Shown here in pieces: positions 1 through 8,249 of a stretch of DNA of 64,000 nucleotides. The position numbers were made by a program, and so were the translations under genes. Each line of letters starts with the position of its first letter. The stretch's first letter is position 1. Origin of the DNA: Streptomyces virginiae (GTDB lineage Bacteria > Actinomycetota > Actinomycetes > Streptomycetales > Streptomycetaceae); the NCBI RefSeq assembly GCF_000720455.1, contig NZ_JOAK01000003.1, positions 124,001 through 188,000 on the forward strand, in the 5' to 3' direction. The notes under the pieces are model-generated. The model had not been told where the DNA came from, searched no databases, and saw nothing but the letters and a program-made list of their open reading frames with translations.

Positions 1-301
1 CGGCGATCTCGACGACGGTGAACGCGCGCACCTTCCGCCCCACGCGCAGCTCGCCGCCGCCCGCCACCCGCATGTTGCGGACCCACTGGGAGTGGCCGCG
101 GGCCGAGACGAGGTACTCGGCGCCCTCGTACCGGTGCGGATTGACCGGGATGCGCTGCATCTTGCCGGACGTGCGGCCGCGCACCGAGAGCTCGGCGCTG
201 CCGGCCAGGCTGATGCCGACACGGGCCAGTTTGCCGAAGAACGAGTTGAAGCGCGTGACGAGCGGGCCGGCCTGGACGTAGTACGGGGTGGGCGCGTTCA
301 C
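1..301 (-). CDS. F420-type (deazaflavin-dependent) nitroreductase family protein, 3' end outside window
   Basis: The gene runs off the left edge, so only the first 100 residues are visible and the stop is missing. The product starts MNAPTPYYVQ and contains ELSVRGRTSGKMQRIPV followed by GAEYLVSARGHSQWVRN. This pattern (R-x-SGK then a short strand ending in W) is that of the split-barrel Ddn/DUF385 family, which uses coenzyme F420 to reduce nitro groups, quinones or similar acceptors in the cytoplasm. The GTG start is chosen because GGAGG sits five bases upstream and an in-frame longer version is not available; the nearby ATG is in another frame and soon stops. It is divergent from the TetR gene at 459, with palindromic sites between them, so it is probably that regulator's target. 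The substrate is unknown. Confidence 0.75.
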   Translation of the reverse strand, partial: MNAPTPYYVQAGPLVTRFNSFFGKLARVGISLAGSAELSVRGRTSGKMQRIPVNPHRYEGAEYLVSARGHSQWVRNMRVAGGGELRVGRKVRAFTVVEIA

Positions 302-330
302 GAGGACCTCCGGGCCGTCTTCTGCATCGG

Positions 331-435
331 GAGAGCAGTGCTCTCGCTTGAGATCAGTGTGCATCGGATCGACGCACCAAAGCAAGAGCACTGCTCTCGA
401 AATAGATCGGCGATCCGTTTTCTGGGCAGTGCTCC
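331..435. promoter_or_regulatory. Palindromic operator cluster between nitroreductase and TetR genes
   Basis: The 157-base divergent promoter region holds a perfect 15-base palindrome GAGAGCAGTGCTCTC at 331-345, a second 13-base palindrome AGAGCACTGCTCT at 385-397 with the same core GAGCA-N-TGCTC, and a weaker version GGGCAGTGCTCC at about 424-435. Two matching palindromes about 54 bases apart, next to a TetR-family gene, are the usual arrangement of an autoregulated TetR operator that also controls the divergent gene. The assignment is inference; the symmetry is visible. Confidence 0.65.
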
Positions 436-458
436 GCCCGCGTGGCACACTGACCCGC

Positions 459-1157
459 ATGAACACCGTGCGAGGGGCCAGGGAACGGGCCCGTATCGAG
501 GTCACCGCCGCCATCAAGGACGAGGCCCGCCGCCGGCTCGCCGCCGAGGGCGCCGCCAAACTCTCCCTGCGCGCCGTCGCCCGCGAGCTGGGCATGGTCT
601 CCTCGGCCCTCTACCGCTACTTCCCGAGCCGCGACGAGCTGCTGACCGCGCTCATCATCGACGCGTACGACAGCCTCGGCGCCGCCGCCGAGCAGGCCGA
701 CGCCCGCGCCCACGCCGCAGGAGCCCCGCCCCGCGACCGCTGGATCGCCGCCTGCGAGGCCGTCCGCGCGTGGGCACTGGAGCACCCGCACGAATACGCC
801 CTCGTCTACGGCTCCCCGGTCCCCGGCTACAGCGCCCCCGCCGACACCATCGGCCCCGCCTCCCGGGTCGGCAACGTCCTCATCGGCATCGTCCGCGCCG
901 CGTTCGAGGGGCGCGGCCTCGCCCTCCCGCCGCTCCCGCCGGCCCTGGGCCCCGAGGCCGGCCGGATGGCCGCCGAGTTCGCCGAGGGCCTGCCGCCGGC
1001 GGTCGTCGCCGCCCTCGTCGCCGCCTGGGCGCAGCTCGCCGGGCTCGTCTCCTTCGAACTGTTCGGCCAGTTCCAGGGGGTCGTCGAGGAACGGTCCGCC
1101 TTCTTCACCCACGCGGCGGGTCAACTGGCGCACGGGGTCGGACTGCCCGCCGTATGA
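459..1157 (+). CDS. TetR/AcrR family transcriptional regulator
   Basis: A 232-residue one-component regulator. Residues 1-62 hold the DNA-binding domain: a basic first helix (RERARIEVTAAIKDEARRRL) and the helix-turn-helix LSLRAVARELGMVSSALYRYF at about 35-55, ending in the characteristic ALYRYFPSRDEL. The remaining helical part would bind a ligand and resembles the alpha-helical C-terminal domain often seen with this N-terminus. The start is the ATG at 459, directly before the HTH region; a longer open frame upstream would translate the operator and is unlikely. It is divergent from the nitroreductase gene and is likely to repress itself and that gene through the palindromes at 331-435. The ligand cannot be read from the sequence. 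Confidence 0.85.
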   Translation: MNTVRGARERARIEVTAAIKDEARRRLAAEGAAKLSLRAVARELGMVSSALYRYFPSRDELLTALIIDAYDSLGAAAEQADARAHAAGAPPRDRWIAACEAVRAWALEHPHEYALVYGSPVPGYSAPADTIGPASRVGNVLIGIVRAAFEGRGLALPPLPPALGPEAGRMAAEFAEGLPPAVVAALVAAWAQLAGLVSFELFGQFQGVVEERSAFFTHAAGQLAHGVGLPAV

Positions 1158-1300
1158 CAGGACGGCGGGGGAGGGGGGCGTCCCCGCGCGAATTCACGTG
1201 ATGGGGCGACGGCTCGCTCTGCTGTTCCTCAGGCCAATACAGGAGGTTCAGCCTTGAACGACGGGCCGTCCGTCTAGTGTTCCTCGGGTCCCCCACCCCG

Positions 1301-1318
1301 CCTCCATCGGAGGAAACG
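1301..1318 (+). promoter_or_regulatory. Ribosome binding site inside a small hairpin
   Basis: The strong site GGAGGAAA before the ATG at 1322 can pair with CCTCC at 1301-1305 (loop ATC), which would hide GGAGG in a five-pair stem. Upstream, TTGAAC (1254-1259) and TAGTGT (1275-1280) look like promoter elements but the 15-base spacing is short. Both are weak, by-eye calls. Confidence 0.3.
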
Positions 1319-1321
1319 TTC

Positions 1322-2278
1322 ATGCCTCGCGCGGAGAAGGCCTTGTACGCCGTCCTGGCCACCGTCCTGCTGGCCGCGCCGGCGCCGTCCGCCGCAACGC
1401 CGCAGCGCGAAGCGTCCGCCGGGTCCGCTGCGGCCGCCGCCCCGGCGCCCACCCGGCCCCCCACCCCCCGGCTGCCCGGCGTACGGGGCCTGGAGATCGG
1501 CGTCCCCGCCTACGTGATGGCGAACGACCGCATGCTGACCGACCTCACCAAGGCCGGCCCGGCGCCCTCGGTGGTCGTACTGAACCCGGGCAACGGCGAC
1601 GCCCCCTTCGACGCCCCGTGGCGGGCCCGCGCCGACGCGCTCCGCGCCCGCACCACCTCCACCGGCGAGCGGACCAAAGTGCTCGGCTACGTGCACACCG
1701 ACCACGGCAACCGCGACATCGCCGCCGTCAAGGCATCCGTCGACAACTACCTCAAGACCCCCGACGGCCGCCTCCACGTCGACGGCATCTTCTTCGACGT
1801 CGTCAGCCGCGACTGCGGCCCCGCCAACGCCACCCGCGACCACTACGCCGAGCTGCGCCGCTACGTCCAGGACACCATGAACGCCGCCGACCCCGCCGTC
1901 CCCGACCTCGTCGTCAACAACCCCGGAACCGCCATAGCCGACTGCTACCTGGAGCCCGGCCGCCGGACCGCGGACGTCTTCGTCACCTACGAGGACACCT
2001 ACGCCGCCTACACCGGCGCGGGCTGGCTCGGCGGCAACGTCTTCGACCACGACTCCGGCTACCGCCCCGGCACCGAACTCGACCCGAGCGGCACGGCCTT
2101 CTGGCACCTGGTCCACGACGTGCCCGGCGACGGGGCGATGCGCGCCACCCTCCGCACCGCCTTCGACCGCGGCGCGGGCTACGCCTACGCCACGGACACG
2201 GTCATGCCCAACCCGTGGAACACGGGCCCGACCTGGAAGTACACCTCCCAGACCAGCTACGCGGCCACCCTCGGGTAG
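1322..2278 (+). CDS. Secreted spherulation-specific family 4 (spherulin-4-like) protein
   Basis: A 318-residue protein with an N-terminal signal sequence (basic MPRAEK, then a hydrophobic run ending APAPSAA) and an Ala/Pro-rich linker to about residue 60. The rest matches the spherulin-4 fold, a TIM-barrel-like glycosidase relative: GLEIGVPAYVM, VVVLNPGNGD, KVLGYVHTDHGNR, VDGIFFDVVSRDC, VVNNPGTA and ADVFVTYEDTY appear in the expected order. Fungal relatives cleave galactosaminoglycan-type polymers; here the role is only inferred to be extracellular polysaccharide binding or cleavage. The ATG follows a perfect GGAGGAAA site. It stands alone on the plus strand after the TetR gene. Confidence 0.8.
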   Translation: MPRAEKALYAVLATVLLAAPAPSAATPQREASAGSAAAAAPAPTRPPTPRLPGVRGLEIGVPAYVMANDRMLTDLTKAGPAPSVVVLNPGNGDAPFDAPWRARADALRARTTSTGERTKVLGYVHTDHGNRDIAAVKASVDNYLKTPDGRLHVDGIFFDVVSRDCGPANATRDHYAELRRYVQDTMNAADPAVPDLVVNNPGTAIADCYLEPGRRTADVFVTYEDTYAAYTGAGWLGGNVFDHDSGYRPGTELDPSGTAFWHLVHDVPGDGAMRATLRTAFDRGAGYAYATDTVMPNPWNTGPTWKYTSQTSYAATLG

Positions 2279-2312
2279 GGATGTCACGCCGGCGGCCACG
2301 TGACGGCGGCGT

Positions 2313-2846
2313 TCAGGGAGCCGGGACCGGGACCGGGACCGGCGCCGGGGGCCGGCCGGTGAAGGTCTCGTCGAGGGCCCGTCCGCACAACTCGGCGTCG
2401 CGGAAGGTGCCCCGGATGCCCCGGGCGGTGATGAAGTCCCTGACGTACCCGGCGTCGCCGACCATCGCCCGGCCGGGACCGTACGGCCTGCGGAAGAAGT
2501 TCGGTACCGCCGCTCCCACGAGGCGACTCTCGCGGGTGGCGGACGCTGCCCGTTCCGCGAACGCCGGGGCCGGCGCGATCGTGGCCGGGCAACCCGCCTC
2601 GACGTCCGCCCGGTCGGCCGCGACGCCACGCATCGGGACCCCGCAGATGACCACCGTCCGGTCGTCGTGCATGGGCCACGCGGCGAAGGCGCGGTCGGGC
2701 CGGACGTACGTCTCGAAGCGGCCGTGCATAGGCAGCCCGCTCCAGCAGGAGCAGCAACTGCACCGGAGATTCGGCTGCTCCGCGTACCGGGCGGCGCCGA
2801 CGGCCCTGGTGACGAGCGAGTCGATCCCGTCCGCGCCGCCGCCGAC
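2313..2846 (-). pseudogene. N-terminally truncated FAD-dependent oxidoreductase remnant
   Basis: The minus strand codes for the C-terminal half of an FAD-dependent monooxygenase/reductase. It begins at GGGADGIDSLVTRAVGA, which corresponds to the internal VGADGxxS motif, continues through SGLPMHGRFETYVRPD and NFFRRPYGPGRAMVGDAGY (the GD motif that contacts FAD), and ends DFITARGI, FRDAELCGRALDETF. The Rossmann GxGxxG dinucleotide-binding half that should precede it is absent: upstream codons up to 3005 give low-complexity Arg/Pro sequence, and the 3' end of the next gene lies there. No plausible start with a ribosome binding site was found. I read this as the decayed remains of a full-length gene of about 400 codons. 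Confidence 0.7.
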
Positions 2847-2938
2847 GCGCCTCGCCGACCGCGACTCCGGAGCCGGTGCGTACCCCCTTCTCCCCGCCCG
2901 GCCCCGTCTCGCGGGTGGTCGGGTGATCGGACGCGACG

Positions 2939-4036
2939 TCATGTGGTCCAGATCGCCAGCAGCCGGTTCGCCGCCCGGAAGTGGTCGGGAGAGTCCGCGT
3001 TGCACACCACGGTGACCGCGGTGTTCCGGTCCGGGCTCACCTTGAAGGTGCTGTGGAACTGCTCCCAGTCGCCGCGGTGCACCAGGCTGTTGTCGGGAAG
3101 GAGGAGCATCCCGGCCCCGTACCGGCCCGCCTCGATGCCGCGCCCGCGCAGCACGTCGCCCACGCCGACCGCTCCACGCGTGACTGCGGTGAGCAGCGCG
3201 GGTCCGCCGACGCGCCCGGTGCGGTAGTTGTCGGCCCAGCGGACCATCTCCCCCGGAGTGGTCTGCACGGACCCGTCCCCGTACTGCTTCCAGGGGGAGG
3301 CGTCGGGGGTGAAGGAACCGTCCTTCTCGGCGTACGACTTCGCCTTCCCGGGAACGTCCACCGCCGGGGACAACGTCATGCGCAGGTGCAGCGGAGTGAA
3401 GAACTCCTGCTGCAGGAAGGCCGGGAACGGCTTCCCGGTGACCTTTTCGACGACATGGGCCAGCAGGACGTAGTTGGAGTTGGAGTACGAGAACCGCTTG
3501 CCCGGCGGACCCTCCGGCCGCGAGGCGAGGACGGCCGCGATCGCCTCCTGCTGGCCGGCCGGATCCGTGACCTCGACGCCCTTGGCCTCCAACAGGTCCT
3601 GGTAGTCGGGAATGCCGCTGGTGTGACGCATCAGGTCCCCCAGCGTCACCTTGCGGGTCCAGACGGGCGGGTCGTCGAGGAAGTCGGACAGGGGGTCGTC
3701 CAGCGAGAGTTGATGCCGCCCGGCCAGCAGGAGAACGGCATCCGCGGTGAACTGCTTGGAATTCGACGCCATGTCGAAGACCGTCTTCGAGGTGATGCCA
3801 CGCCCGGTGGCCAGGTCGGCCTTGCCCCTCCCCGCCTCCCAGACGACTTCACCGCGCTCGCCGACCGCGGCCGCGCACCCCGGGCCGTCGGGGGACGGCA
3901 CCAGCTCCCGGAGCACTGCCGCGCTACGCTGCGCGCGGTCGTCGTCGGCCGCGTACGCCCGTGGGGTCGCGACACCGGTGAGCGCGACCAGGACCATGGC
4001 GGCCCCGGCGGTGTACGACGACGACCTCCGATGCAC
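2939..4036 (-). CDS. Secreted serine hydrolase, class C beta-lactamase / D-Ala-D-Ala carboxypeptidase fold
   Basis: A 365-residue exported protein. A basic signal peptide (MHRRSSSYTAG then AAMVLVALTGV, cleavage near AYA-ADDD) precedes the hydrolase domain. The catalytic motifs are visible: S-N-S-K (SxxK) at about 91-94 in MASNSKQFT, Y-S-N at about 184-186 in RFSYSNSNYVLL, and HRG near the C-terminus in place of KTG. Such proteins hydrolyse D-peptides, esters or beta-lactams outside the membrane; the substrate is not predictable. I chose the GTG at 4036 because AGGAAGG lies upstream at good spacing and the resulting signal peptide is well formed; GTG at 4045 or an ATG at 4099 are alternatives. 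It is followed on the same strand by the FAD-oxidoreductase remnant. Confidence 0.85.
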   Translation of the reverse strand: MHRRSSSYTAGAAMVLVALTGVATPRAYAADDDRAQRSAAVLRELVPSPDGPGCAAAVGERGEVVWEAGRGKADLATGRGITSKTVFDMASNSKQFTADAVLLLAGRHQLSLDDPLSDFLDDPPVWTRKVTLGDLMRHTSGIPDYQDLLEAKGVEVTDPAGQQEAIAAVLASRPEGPPGKRFSYSNSNYVLLAHVVEKVTGKPFPAFLQQEFFTPLHLRMTLSPAVDVPGKAKSYAEKDGSFTPDASPWKQYGDGSVQTTPGEMVRWADNYRTGRVGGPALLTAVTRGAVGVGDVLRGRGIEAGRYGAGMLLLPDNSLVHRGDWEQFHSTFKVSPDRNTAVTVVCNADSPDHFRAANRLLAIWTT

Positions 4037-4136
4037 GCGGAACACCTTCCTCCCACTGCCGAGGCTCCTCCGGCGGCCGCGCCCCGGCCAGTCGATCAAG
4101 AGCCGGCCGGGCTCCGCGCGCAGCCGGCCCGAGGGG

Positions 4137-4619
4137 TCAGCAGGTCGAGTGGAAGAGGCCGCCCACGGGCCGGCCGCCGGCCGCGAGGGAGTCGTAGAGC
4201 GTGGCGGCCGCCCGGGTCTCCCGCACGTGCACCTCCACGCCCGTCTGCCGGAGCAGCTCCAGGGTCGGCGGTGCGATCCGGAGCCGTTCGTCCATGCCCA
4301 GGCTGAGGACGAGGACCGTCGCCCCGCGCTCCAGCAGCTCGCGGACGTCCCCGGGCTGGACCCCGGGGGAGTGCCGGGTGCCGTGCGCGGCCCAGTCCCA
4401 CGGGTGGCCGCCGCCCGGATACAGGACGAAGTCCTTGCCGGGAGGCAGGCCTTCGACTTCCATCACGCCCCATTCCAGGCGGCTGATCCCCGGGGACCGG
4501 CCCGTACCCTCCGGCGCGGCGGCACCGGGCGGGCCGGACGCGGTGTCACCGTCGGAGCGGCCATCGGTGCGGGCATCGGTACGCGCATCGGTACGGGCGT
4601 CGGCGTCGGCATCGCTCAT
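4137..4619 (-). CDS. Mth938-like (DUF498) domain protein
   Basis: A 160-residue cytoplasmic protein. Residues from about 43 on form the Mth938 fold: ISRLEWGVMEVEG, KDFVLYPGGG, then PGVQPGDVRELLERG, TVLVLSLGMDERL and ELLRQTGVEVHVRETRAA. This family is widespread but has no defined reaction. The first 40 residues are low-complexity and encoded by a short repeat (DARTDARTDARTDGRSDGD), produced by GCATCGGTRCG-type units at about 4560-4620; this part is probably not structured. The true start might therefore be slightly later, but no better ribosome binding site was seen. The neighbouring same-strand genes (lipoprotein upstream, serine hydrolase downstream) give no functional hint. Confidence 0.75.
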   Translation of the reverse strand: MSDADADARTDARTDARTDGRSDGDTASGPPGAAAPEGTGRSPGISRLEWGVMEVEGLPPGKDFVLYPGGGHPWDWAAHGTRHSPGVQPGDVRELLERGATVLVLSLGMDERLRIAPPTLELLRQTGVEVHVRETRAAATLYDSLAAGGRPVGGLFHSTC

Positions 4620-4688
4620 GCGGCCAGCATCGCAGCCGCGATGATCACCAGCGCGGGCCTTTCGCGGAGCGGGACCGCCCGGCCCGGG

Positions 4689-5234
4689 TCAGCGGTAGTC
4701 GTCCGGGTGGCCCTGCATCCAAGTGTTGATCTTGTCGCGGGTGCCGATCAGCAGCGTCTGGTGTTCCTTCAGGTTCTTGAAGCTCCGGTCCCCGCCCAGC
4801 TCGGCGTCGAGCTTCGCGACCAGCGCGATCGGCTCCGGGAAGTGCCCGGGACCCTTCGGGTCCGCCTTCATCGCCGCGTCCAGGCCGTGGAGTTCGTCGT
4901 AGACCCGGCCGAGGAAGTAGGCGCATTCGGCGGGCGTGCACGAACCGTCCAGCGTGGCCTGCAGCCCCGCGAAGGCGTCCCGGACCTTCTCCGGCGCGGT
5001 GCCGGGCAGGGCGGAGGAGGACGGCCCGCGGGACGCCGAAGGCGCGGCCCGGCCCGCTTCCGACGCGTCCGGCAGCGAGGACGCGGACGGCGTGGAGGCC
5101 GCAGAGGGCGTGGAGGAAGCGGAGGATGCCGAGGGCGCGGTACCCGGCGTGGCCGGATCCGCAGCGCAGGAGACCGCGAACCCCGCCAGAACCACCGCGG
5201 TCAACGCCGCGCCGCGCACCGTGGAACCGAACAT
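4689..5234 (-). CDS. Putative lipoprotein, unknown function
   Basis: A 181-residue protein with a lipoprotein-type signal: a short basic start (MFGSTVR), hydrophobic segment ALTAVVLAGFAV and a cysteine at residue 23 (AVSC) that is a plausible though imperfect lipobox. A Ser/Ala/Pro linker of about 55 residues follows, then a helical C-terminal domain with two cysteines in GSCTPAECAYFLGRVYDEL. I do not recognise the C-terminal domain. It would sit on the outer face of the membrane. The ATG follows GGGGGT at good spacing. It is downstream of no operon partner; the next same-strand gene starts 69 bases later. Confidence 0.6.
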   Translation of the reverse strand: MFGSTVRGAALTAVVLAGFAVSCAADPATPGTAPSASSASSTPSAASTPSASSLPDASEAGRAAPSASRGPSSSALPGTAPEKVRDAFAGLQATLDGSCTPAECAYFLGRVYDELHGLDAAMKADPKGPGHFPEPIALVAKLDAELGGDRSFKNLKEHQTLLIGTRDKINTWMQGHPDDYR

Positions 5235-5355
5235 CTGCTACCCCCGTGATCGTTGAGGAGGTGACCATAACCGCTGGTCCGCGCAGGTCTCCGGCCGGGG
5301 GGTGGGTGGCGGGCGCCGATGGCGGCCGCCGACGCCGCCGCCCCCGGCGGAGCGG

Positions 5356-6099
5356 TCAGATTTCGGCCGTCTCCATCCACAGCGCCGCCAGCGACAGGTC
5401 GCCCGTCACCCCTGGACCCGCCAGCGGCTGCCGGTTCCACAGCGCCGCGTACAGCCAGGCCGCCTCGCCGGTCACCTCGCAGTCGACCGCGTCGCCGAGG
5501 TCGCCCGGCACCGTGCGCGGCGGCGCCGGTGACAGGTGGACGGTCCACACCGCGCCCGTGTCGGCGGCGCGGATCCGCATCGTCCGCGGCTGCGGGGTAC
5601 GCACCCGGCTGCGCGGCCGCGCGTGGAAGCCGGTGAGCAGCTCGTCCACCCCGTCCTCCGCGAACTCCGGCGGCACCGGCGAGAAGACGACGCCCAGTGC
5701 GGTCTCCGCGTCCATCCGGTGCACGGTGGTCTCATGGGCCTGCCGCCGGGCCCAGAACGCCACCGGCGACGCCGGGGCCGTCGGGAGGAAGGTCCAGCAC
5801 TGCACGTCGTCCGGCGCCTCCGTCAGCGTCCGCACCAGATCCGCATGGCCCTGCCGGAACCACGCCAGGAGCTCGCCGTCGACCAGTTCCGGAGCCTCGG
5901 GGAACCCCGTGGGCTCCAGCCGCCCCTCCGCGACGTAGGCGGCGGCCCAGCGGTGCACCGACCCGGTGTGCCGCAGCAGGTCGGTGACGTGCCAGCCCGG
6001 ACAGGACGGGACGAAGGCATCCGTACCGGCTCGTTCTGCCACGTCGGCGAGCAGCGCGCCTTCCCGGGCGAGGGTCTTCACGTACTCGGTGATCTCCAT
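5356..6099 (-). CDS. Maleylpyruvate isomerase family, mycothiol-dependent enzyme
   Basis: A 247-residue cytoplasmic protein of the actinobacterial MDMPI family. The N-terminal DinB-like helical bundle is clear: FVPSCPGWHVTDLLRHTGSVHRW with the metal-binding histidines, AWFRQGHADLVRTL and QAHETTVHRMDAE, which contributes the third histidine. The C-terminal part is the MDMPI_C beta domain (FSPVPPEFAEDGVDELL, RMRIRAADTG, EVTGEAAWLYAALWNR). Family members use mycothiol in isomerisation or detoxification; the actual substrate is unknown. It is divergent from the AlkB-like gene, with only 38 bases between the starts, so the two probably share a promoter region. Confidence 0.8.
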   Translation of the reverse strand: MEITEYVKTLAREGALLADVAERAGTDAFVPSCPGWHVTDLLRHTGSVHRWAAAYVAEGRLEPTGFPEAPELVDGELLAWFRQGHADLVRTLTEAPDDVQCWTFLPTAPASPVAFWARRQAHETTVHRMDAETALGVVFSPVPPEFAEDGVDELLTGFHARPRSRVRTPQPRTMRIRAADTGAVWTVHLSPAPPRTVPGDLGDAVDCEVTGEAAWLYAALWNRQPLAGPGVTGDLSLAALWMETAEI

Positions 6100-6137
6100 A
6101 CCGGGAGTCTTACAGCCCCGGCACCGACAATGGAGGG

Positions 6138-6794
6138 ATGGACGGGGAACTCTTCCCGCGCGAGCGGACCGTGATCGCCCCCGGCGCGGTGCACGTGCCC
6201 GACTGGCTCGGTGAGCACCGGCAGGGCGAGTTGCTGGCGGCCTGCCGCGAGTGGGCCCGCCCGCCTGCCGGCCTGCGCACCGTACGCACCCCCGGCGGCG
6301 GGGTGATGACCGCCCGGCAGGTGTGCCTGGGCCTGCACTGGTACCCGTACGGATACGCCCGCACCGCCGTCGACGGGGACGGGGAGCCGGTCAAGCCGAT
6401 GCCGCACTGGCTCGCCGAGCTGGGCGGGGAAGCGGTCGCCGCCGCCTACGGGGTGTCGCCGGAGCCCGGCGCGGCCGCCTACGACATCGCGCTGATCAAC
6501 TTCTACGACGGGGACTCCCGCATGGGCATGCACCGCGACGCGGAGGAGAAGTCCCCGGCGCCGGTGGTCTCGCTCAGCCTCGGCGACAGCTGCCTCTTCC
6601 GCTTCGGGAACACCGCCTCGCGCGGACGCCCCTACCGGGACGTGGAGCTGCGCAGCGGGGACCTCTTCGTCTTCGGCGGCCCCAGCCGGCAGGCCTACCA
6701 CGGAGTGCCGAAGGTCCTGCCGGGCACGGGTCCGCGGGCGCTCGGGCTGAGCGGGCGGCTCAACATCACGCTCAGGGTCGGCGGCCTGGGCTAG
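6138..6794 (+). CDS. AlkB-like 2-oxoglutarate/Fe(II)-dependent dioxygenase
   Basis: A 218-residue enzyme. The double-stranded beta-helix motifs are present: NFYDGDSRMGMHRDAEE gives the iron-binding H-x-D at about 132-134, the distal histidine is in QAYHGVPK near 188, and GRLNITLRVG carries the arginine that holds 2-oxoglutarate. VCLGLHWYPYGY near residue 60 is the usual substrate-side loop. Known AlkB proteins remove methyl groups from 1-methyladenine and 3-methylcytosine; this is likely a DNA/RNA repair dealkylase, though protein targets are possible. The stop codon TAG is the first part of the long hairpin at 6794-6854. Confidence 0.85.
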   Translation: MDGELFPRERTVIAPGAVHVPDWLGEHRQGELLAACREWARPPAGLRTVRTPGGGVMTARQVCLGLHWYPYGYARTAVDGDGEPVKPMPHWLAELGGEAVAAAYGVSPEPGAAAYDIALINFYDGDSRMGMHRDAEEKSPAPVVSLSLGDSCLFRFGNTASRGRPYRDVELRSGDLFVFGGPSRQAYHGVPKVLPGTGPRALGLSGRLNITLRVGGLG

Positions 6795-6854
6795 GGGGTG
6801 TCTTGCCGATCAGGCCGGGTCCGCGCTGCCCGGCGTGATCGGCGGGACACCCCC
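6794..6854. repeat. Family-1 palindromic repeat, full hairpin copy (likely terminator)
   Basis: Two arms of about 25 bases, GGGGTGTCTTGCCGATCA-g-GCCGGG (left, from 6794) and its near-perfect complement ending 6854, flank a nine-base loop (6820-6828). Only one non-pairing position and two G-U-type positions interrupt the stem. The left arm starts with the last base of the AlkB gene's TAG stop. It would form a very stable hairpin in RNA and probably ends transcription, but lacks a T-run. Degenerate relatives of the same sequence occur near 8174, 8826 and 57657. Confidence 0.75.
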
Positions 6855-6898
6855 GGGGGCGGCGTCCGGCGCCCTCCGATCATGCGAGGATCGATGCC

Positions 6899-8176
6899 AT
6901 GAACGGCAACGGGGCCCCACCGCGGATGGGGGATGCGACCACGCCATCGGTGTCGAGCACCGGCACGCGGACCAAACTGGAACGCGGCCGCGGCGCGCTC
7001 GGGCCGGCGCTGGAGCTCGTCCACACCGGCCGCGCCCCGACCCGTGCGGTGCTGACCGCCGAGCTGGGCGTCACCCGTGCCACCGCCGGCGCGGTCGCGG
7101 CCGAACTGGAGGCGCTCGGACTGATCCGGGTCGACTCCCGCCCCGGCGCCTCGGGCGGCACCGCAGGCACCGGCGGAGCCCAGGGCCGTCCCTCGCACCG
7201 CCTCTCGGTGGCCGAGGACGGGCCGGTGGCGCTCGCGGCCCAGGTGCACTCGGACGGCTTCCGGGCCGCCCTGGTGGGGCTCGGCGGCCGCATCGTGGCC
7301 ACCGCCCCCGGCAAGGTCACCGTCTCCGCGGACCCGGCACAGGTGCTCGGCGCGGTCGTGCGGGCCGGCGCGGAGCTGCTCGCGGAGAGCGGCCGACGCT
7401 GCGTCGGCGCCGGTCTCGCGGTCCCCTCGGCGGTCGCCGAACCGGACGGCACGGCCCTGAACCCGCTGCACCTGGCCTGGCCGGCCGGCTCCCCCGTACG
7501 GGACATCTTCGCGGAGTGCGTGAAGGCCGCCGGGATCGACGGACCGGCTCTGACCGGGAACGACGTCAACCTCGCGGCGCTCGCCGAGCACCGGCACGGC
7601 GCGGGCCGCAGCGCGCAGCACCTGCTGTGCGTCGCCACCGGGCACCGAGGGGTCGGCGGGGCCCTGGTGCTGGACGGCCGTCTGCACAGCGGAAGTTCCG
7701 GCCTGGCCCTGGAGGTCGGCCACCTCACGGTGAACCCCGAGGGGCGGGCCTGCCACTGCGGCGGCCGCGGCTGCCTGGACGTGGAGGCGGACCCGCTGGC
7801 CTTCCTCACCGCGGCCGGCCGCAGCCCCGGCCCCGAGGTGTCGCTGCTCCAGCAGGCCCGTGACCTGCTGCGCGAGGAACCAGGGGAGCCGGCGGTACGG
7901 GCGGCCACCGAGGAGCTGATCGACCGGCTCGGCCTGGGCCTCGCGGGCCTGGTCAACATCCTGAACCCGGACCGGATCATCCTGGGCGGCCTGCACCGGG
8001 AACTGCTCTACGCCGACCCGGAGCGGCTCCGGGCGGTCGTCGCGGACCGCAGCCTGTGGGGCCGCAGCGGGGGCGTGCCCATCCTGCCGTGCACCCTGGA
8101 CCACAACAGCCTGGTCGGTGCGGCGGAACTGGCCTGGCAGCCCGTGCTCGACGACCCGCTGGGAGCCCTGGCCTAG
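6899..8176 (+). CDS. ROK family transcriptional regulator / sugar kinase-like protein
   Basis: A 425-residue protein with an N-terminal winged HTH at about 35-75 (GPALELVHTGRAPTRAVLTAELGVTRATAGAVAAELEALGLI in outline) and a ROK domain from about 100. The ROK part shows GAGLAVPSAV, GNDVNLAALAEH, a GVGGALVLDGRLHSG nucleotide-binding strand, and the zinc-site segment GHLTVNPEGRACHCGGRGCL near residue 285. The HTH makes it a NagC/XylR-type sugar-responsive repressor rather than a plain kinase. Its target is not obvious; no sugar transporter is adjacent, so it may act elsewhere. Its TAG stop is also the start of a degenerate family-1 repeat. Confidence 0.8.
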   Translation: MNGNGAPPRMGDATTPSVSSTGTRTKLERGRGALGPALELVHTGRAPTRAVLTAELGVTRATAGAVAAELEALGLIRVDSRPGASGGTAGTGGAQGRPSHRLSVAEDGPVALAAQVHSDGFRAALVGLGGRIVATAPGKVTVSADPAQVLGAVVRAGAELLAESGRRCVGAGLAVPSAVAEPDGTALNPLHLAWPAGSPVRDIFAECVKAAGIDGPALTGNDVNLAALAEHRHGAGRSAQHLLCVATGHRGVGGALVLDGRLHSGSSGLALEVGHLTVNPEGRACHCGGRGCLDVEADPLAFLTAAGRSPGPEVSLLQQARDLLREEPGEPAVRAATEELIDRLGLGLAGLVNILNPDRIILGGLHRELLYADPERLRAVVADRSLWGRSGGVPILPCTLDHNSLVGAAELAWQPVLDDPLGALA

Positions 8177-8228
8177 GGGGTGACTCGCCGATCGTGCCGG
8201 CTCGCGGCGGCCAGGTGGCCGGCCCGAC
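8174..8228. repeat. Family-1 palindromic repeat, degenerate copy
   Basis: Starting with the TAG stop of the ROK gene, TAGGGGGTGACTCGCCGATC and then GTGCCGGCTCGCGG follow the left arm and loop of the 6794 copy. The right side is poorly conserved: only GGCCGGCCCGACACC remains, so the stem is weak. It is the second gene here whose stop codon is the first three bases of this repeat. Confidence 0.55.
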
Positions 8229-8249
8229 ACCTTCGACGGGGGAAGCCGT

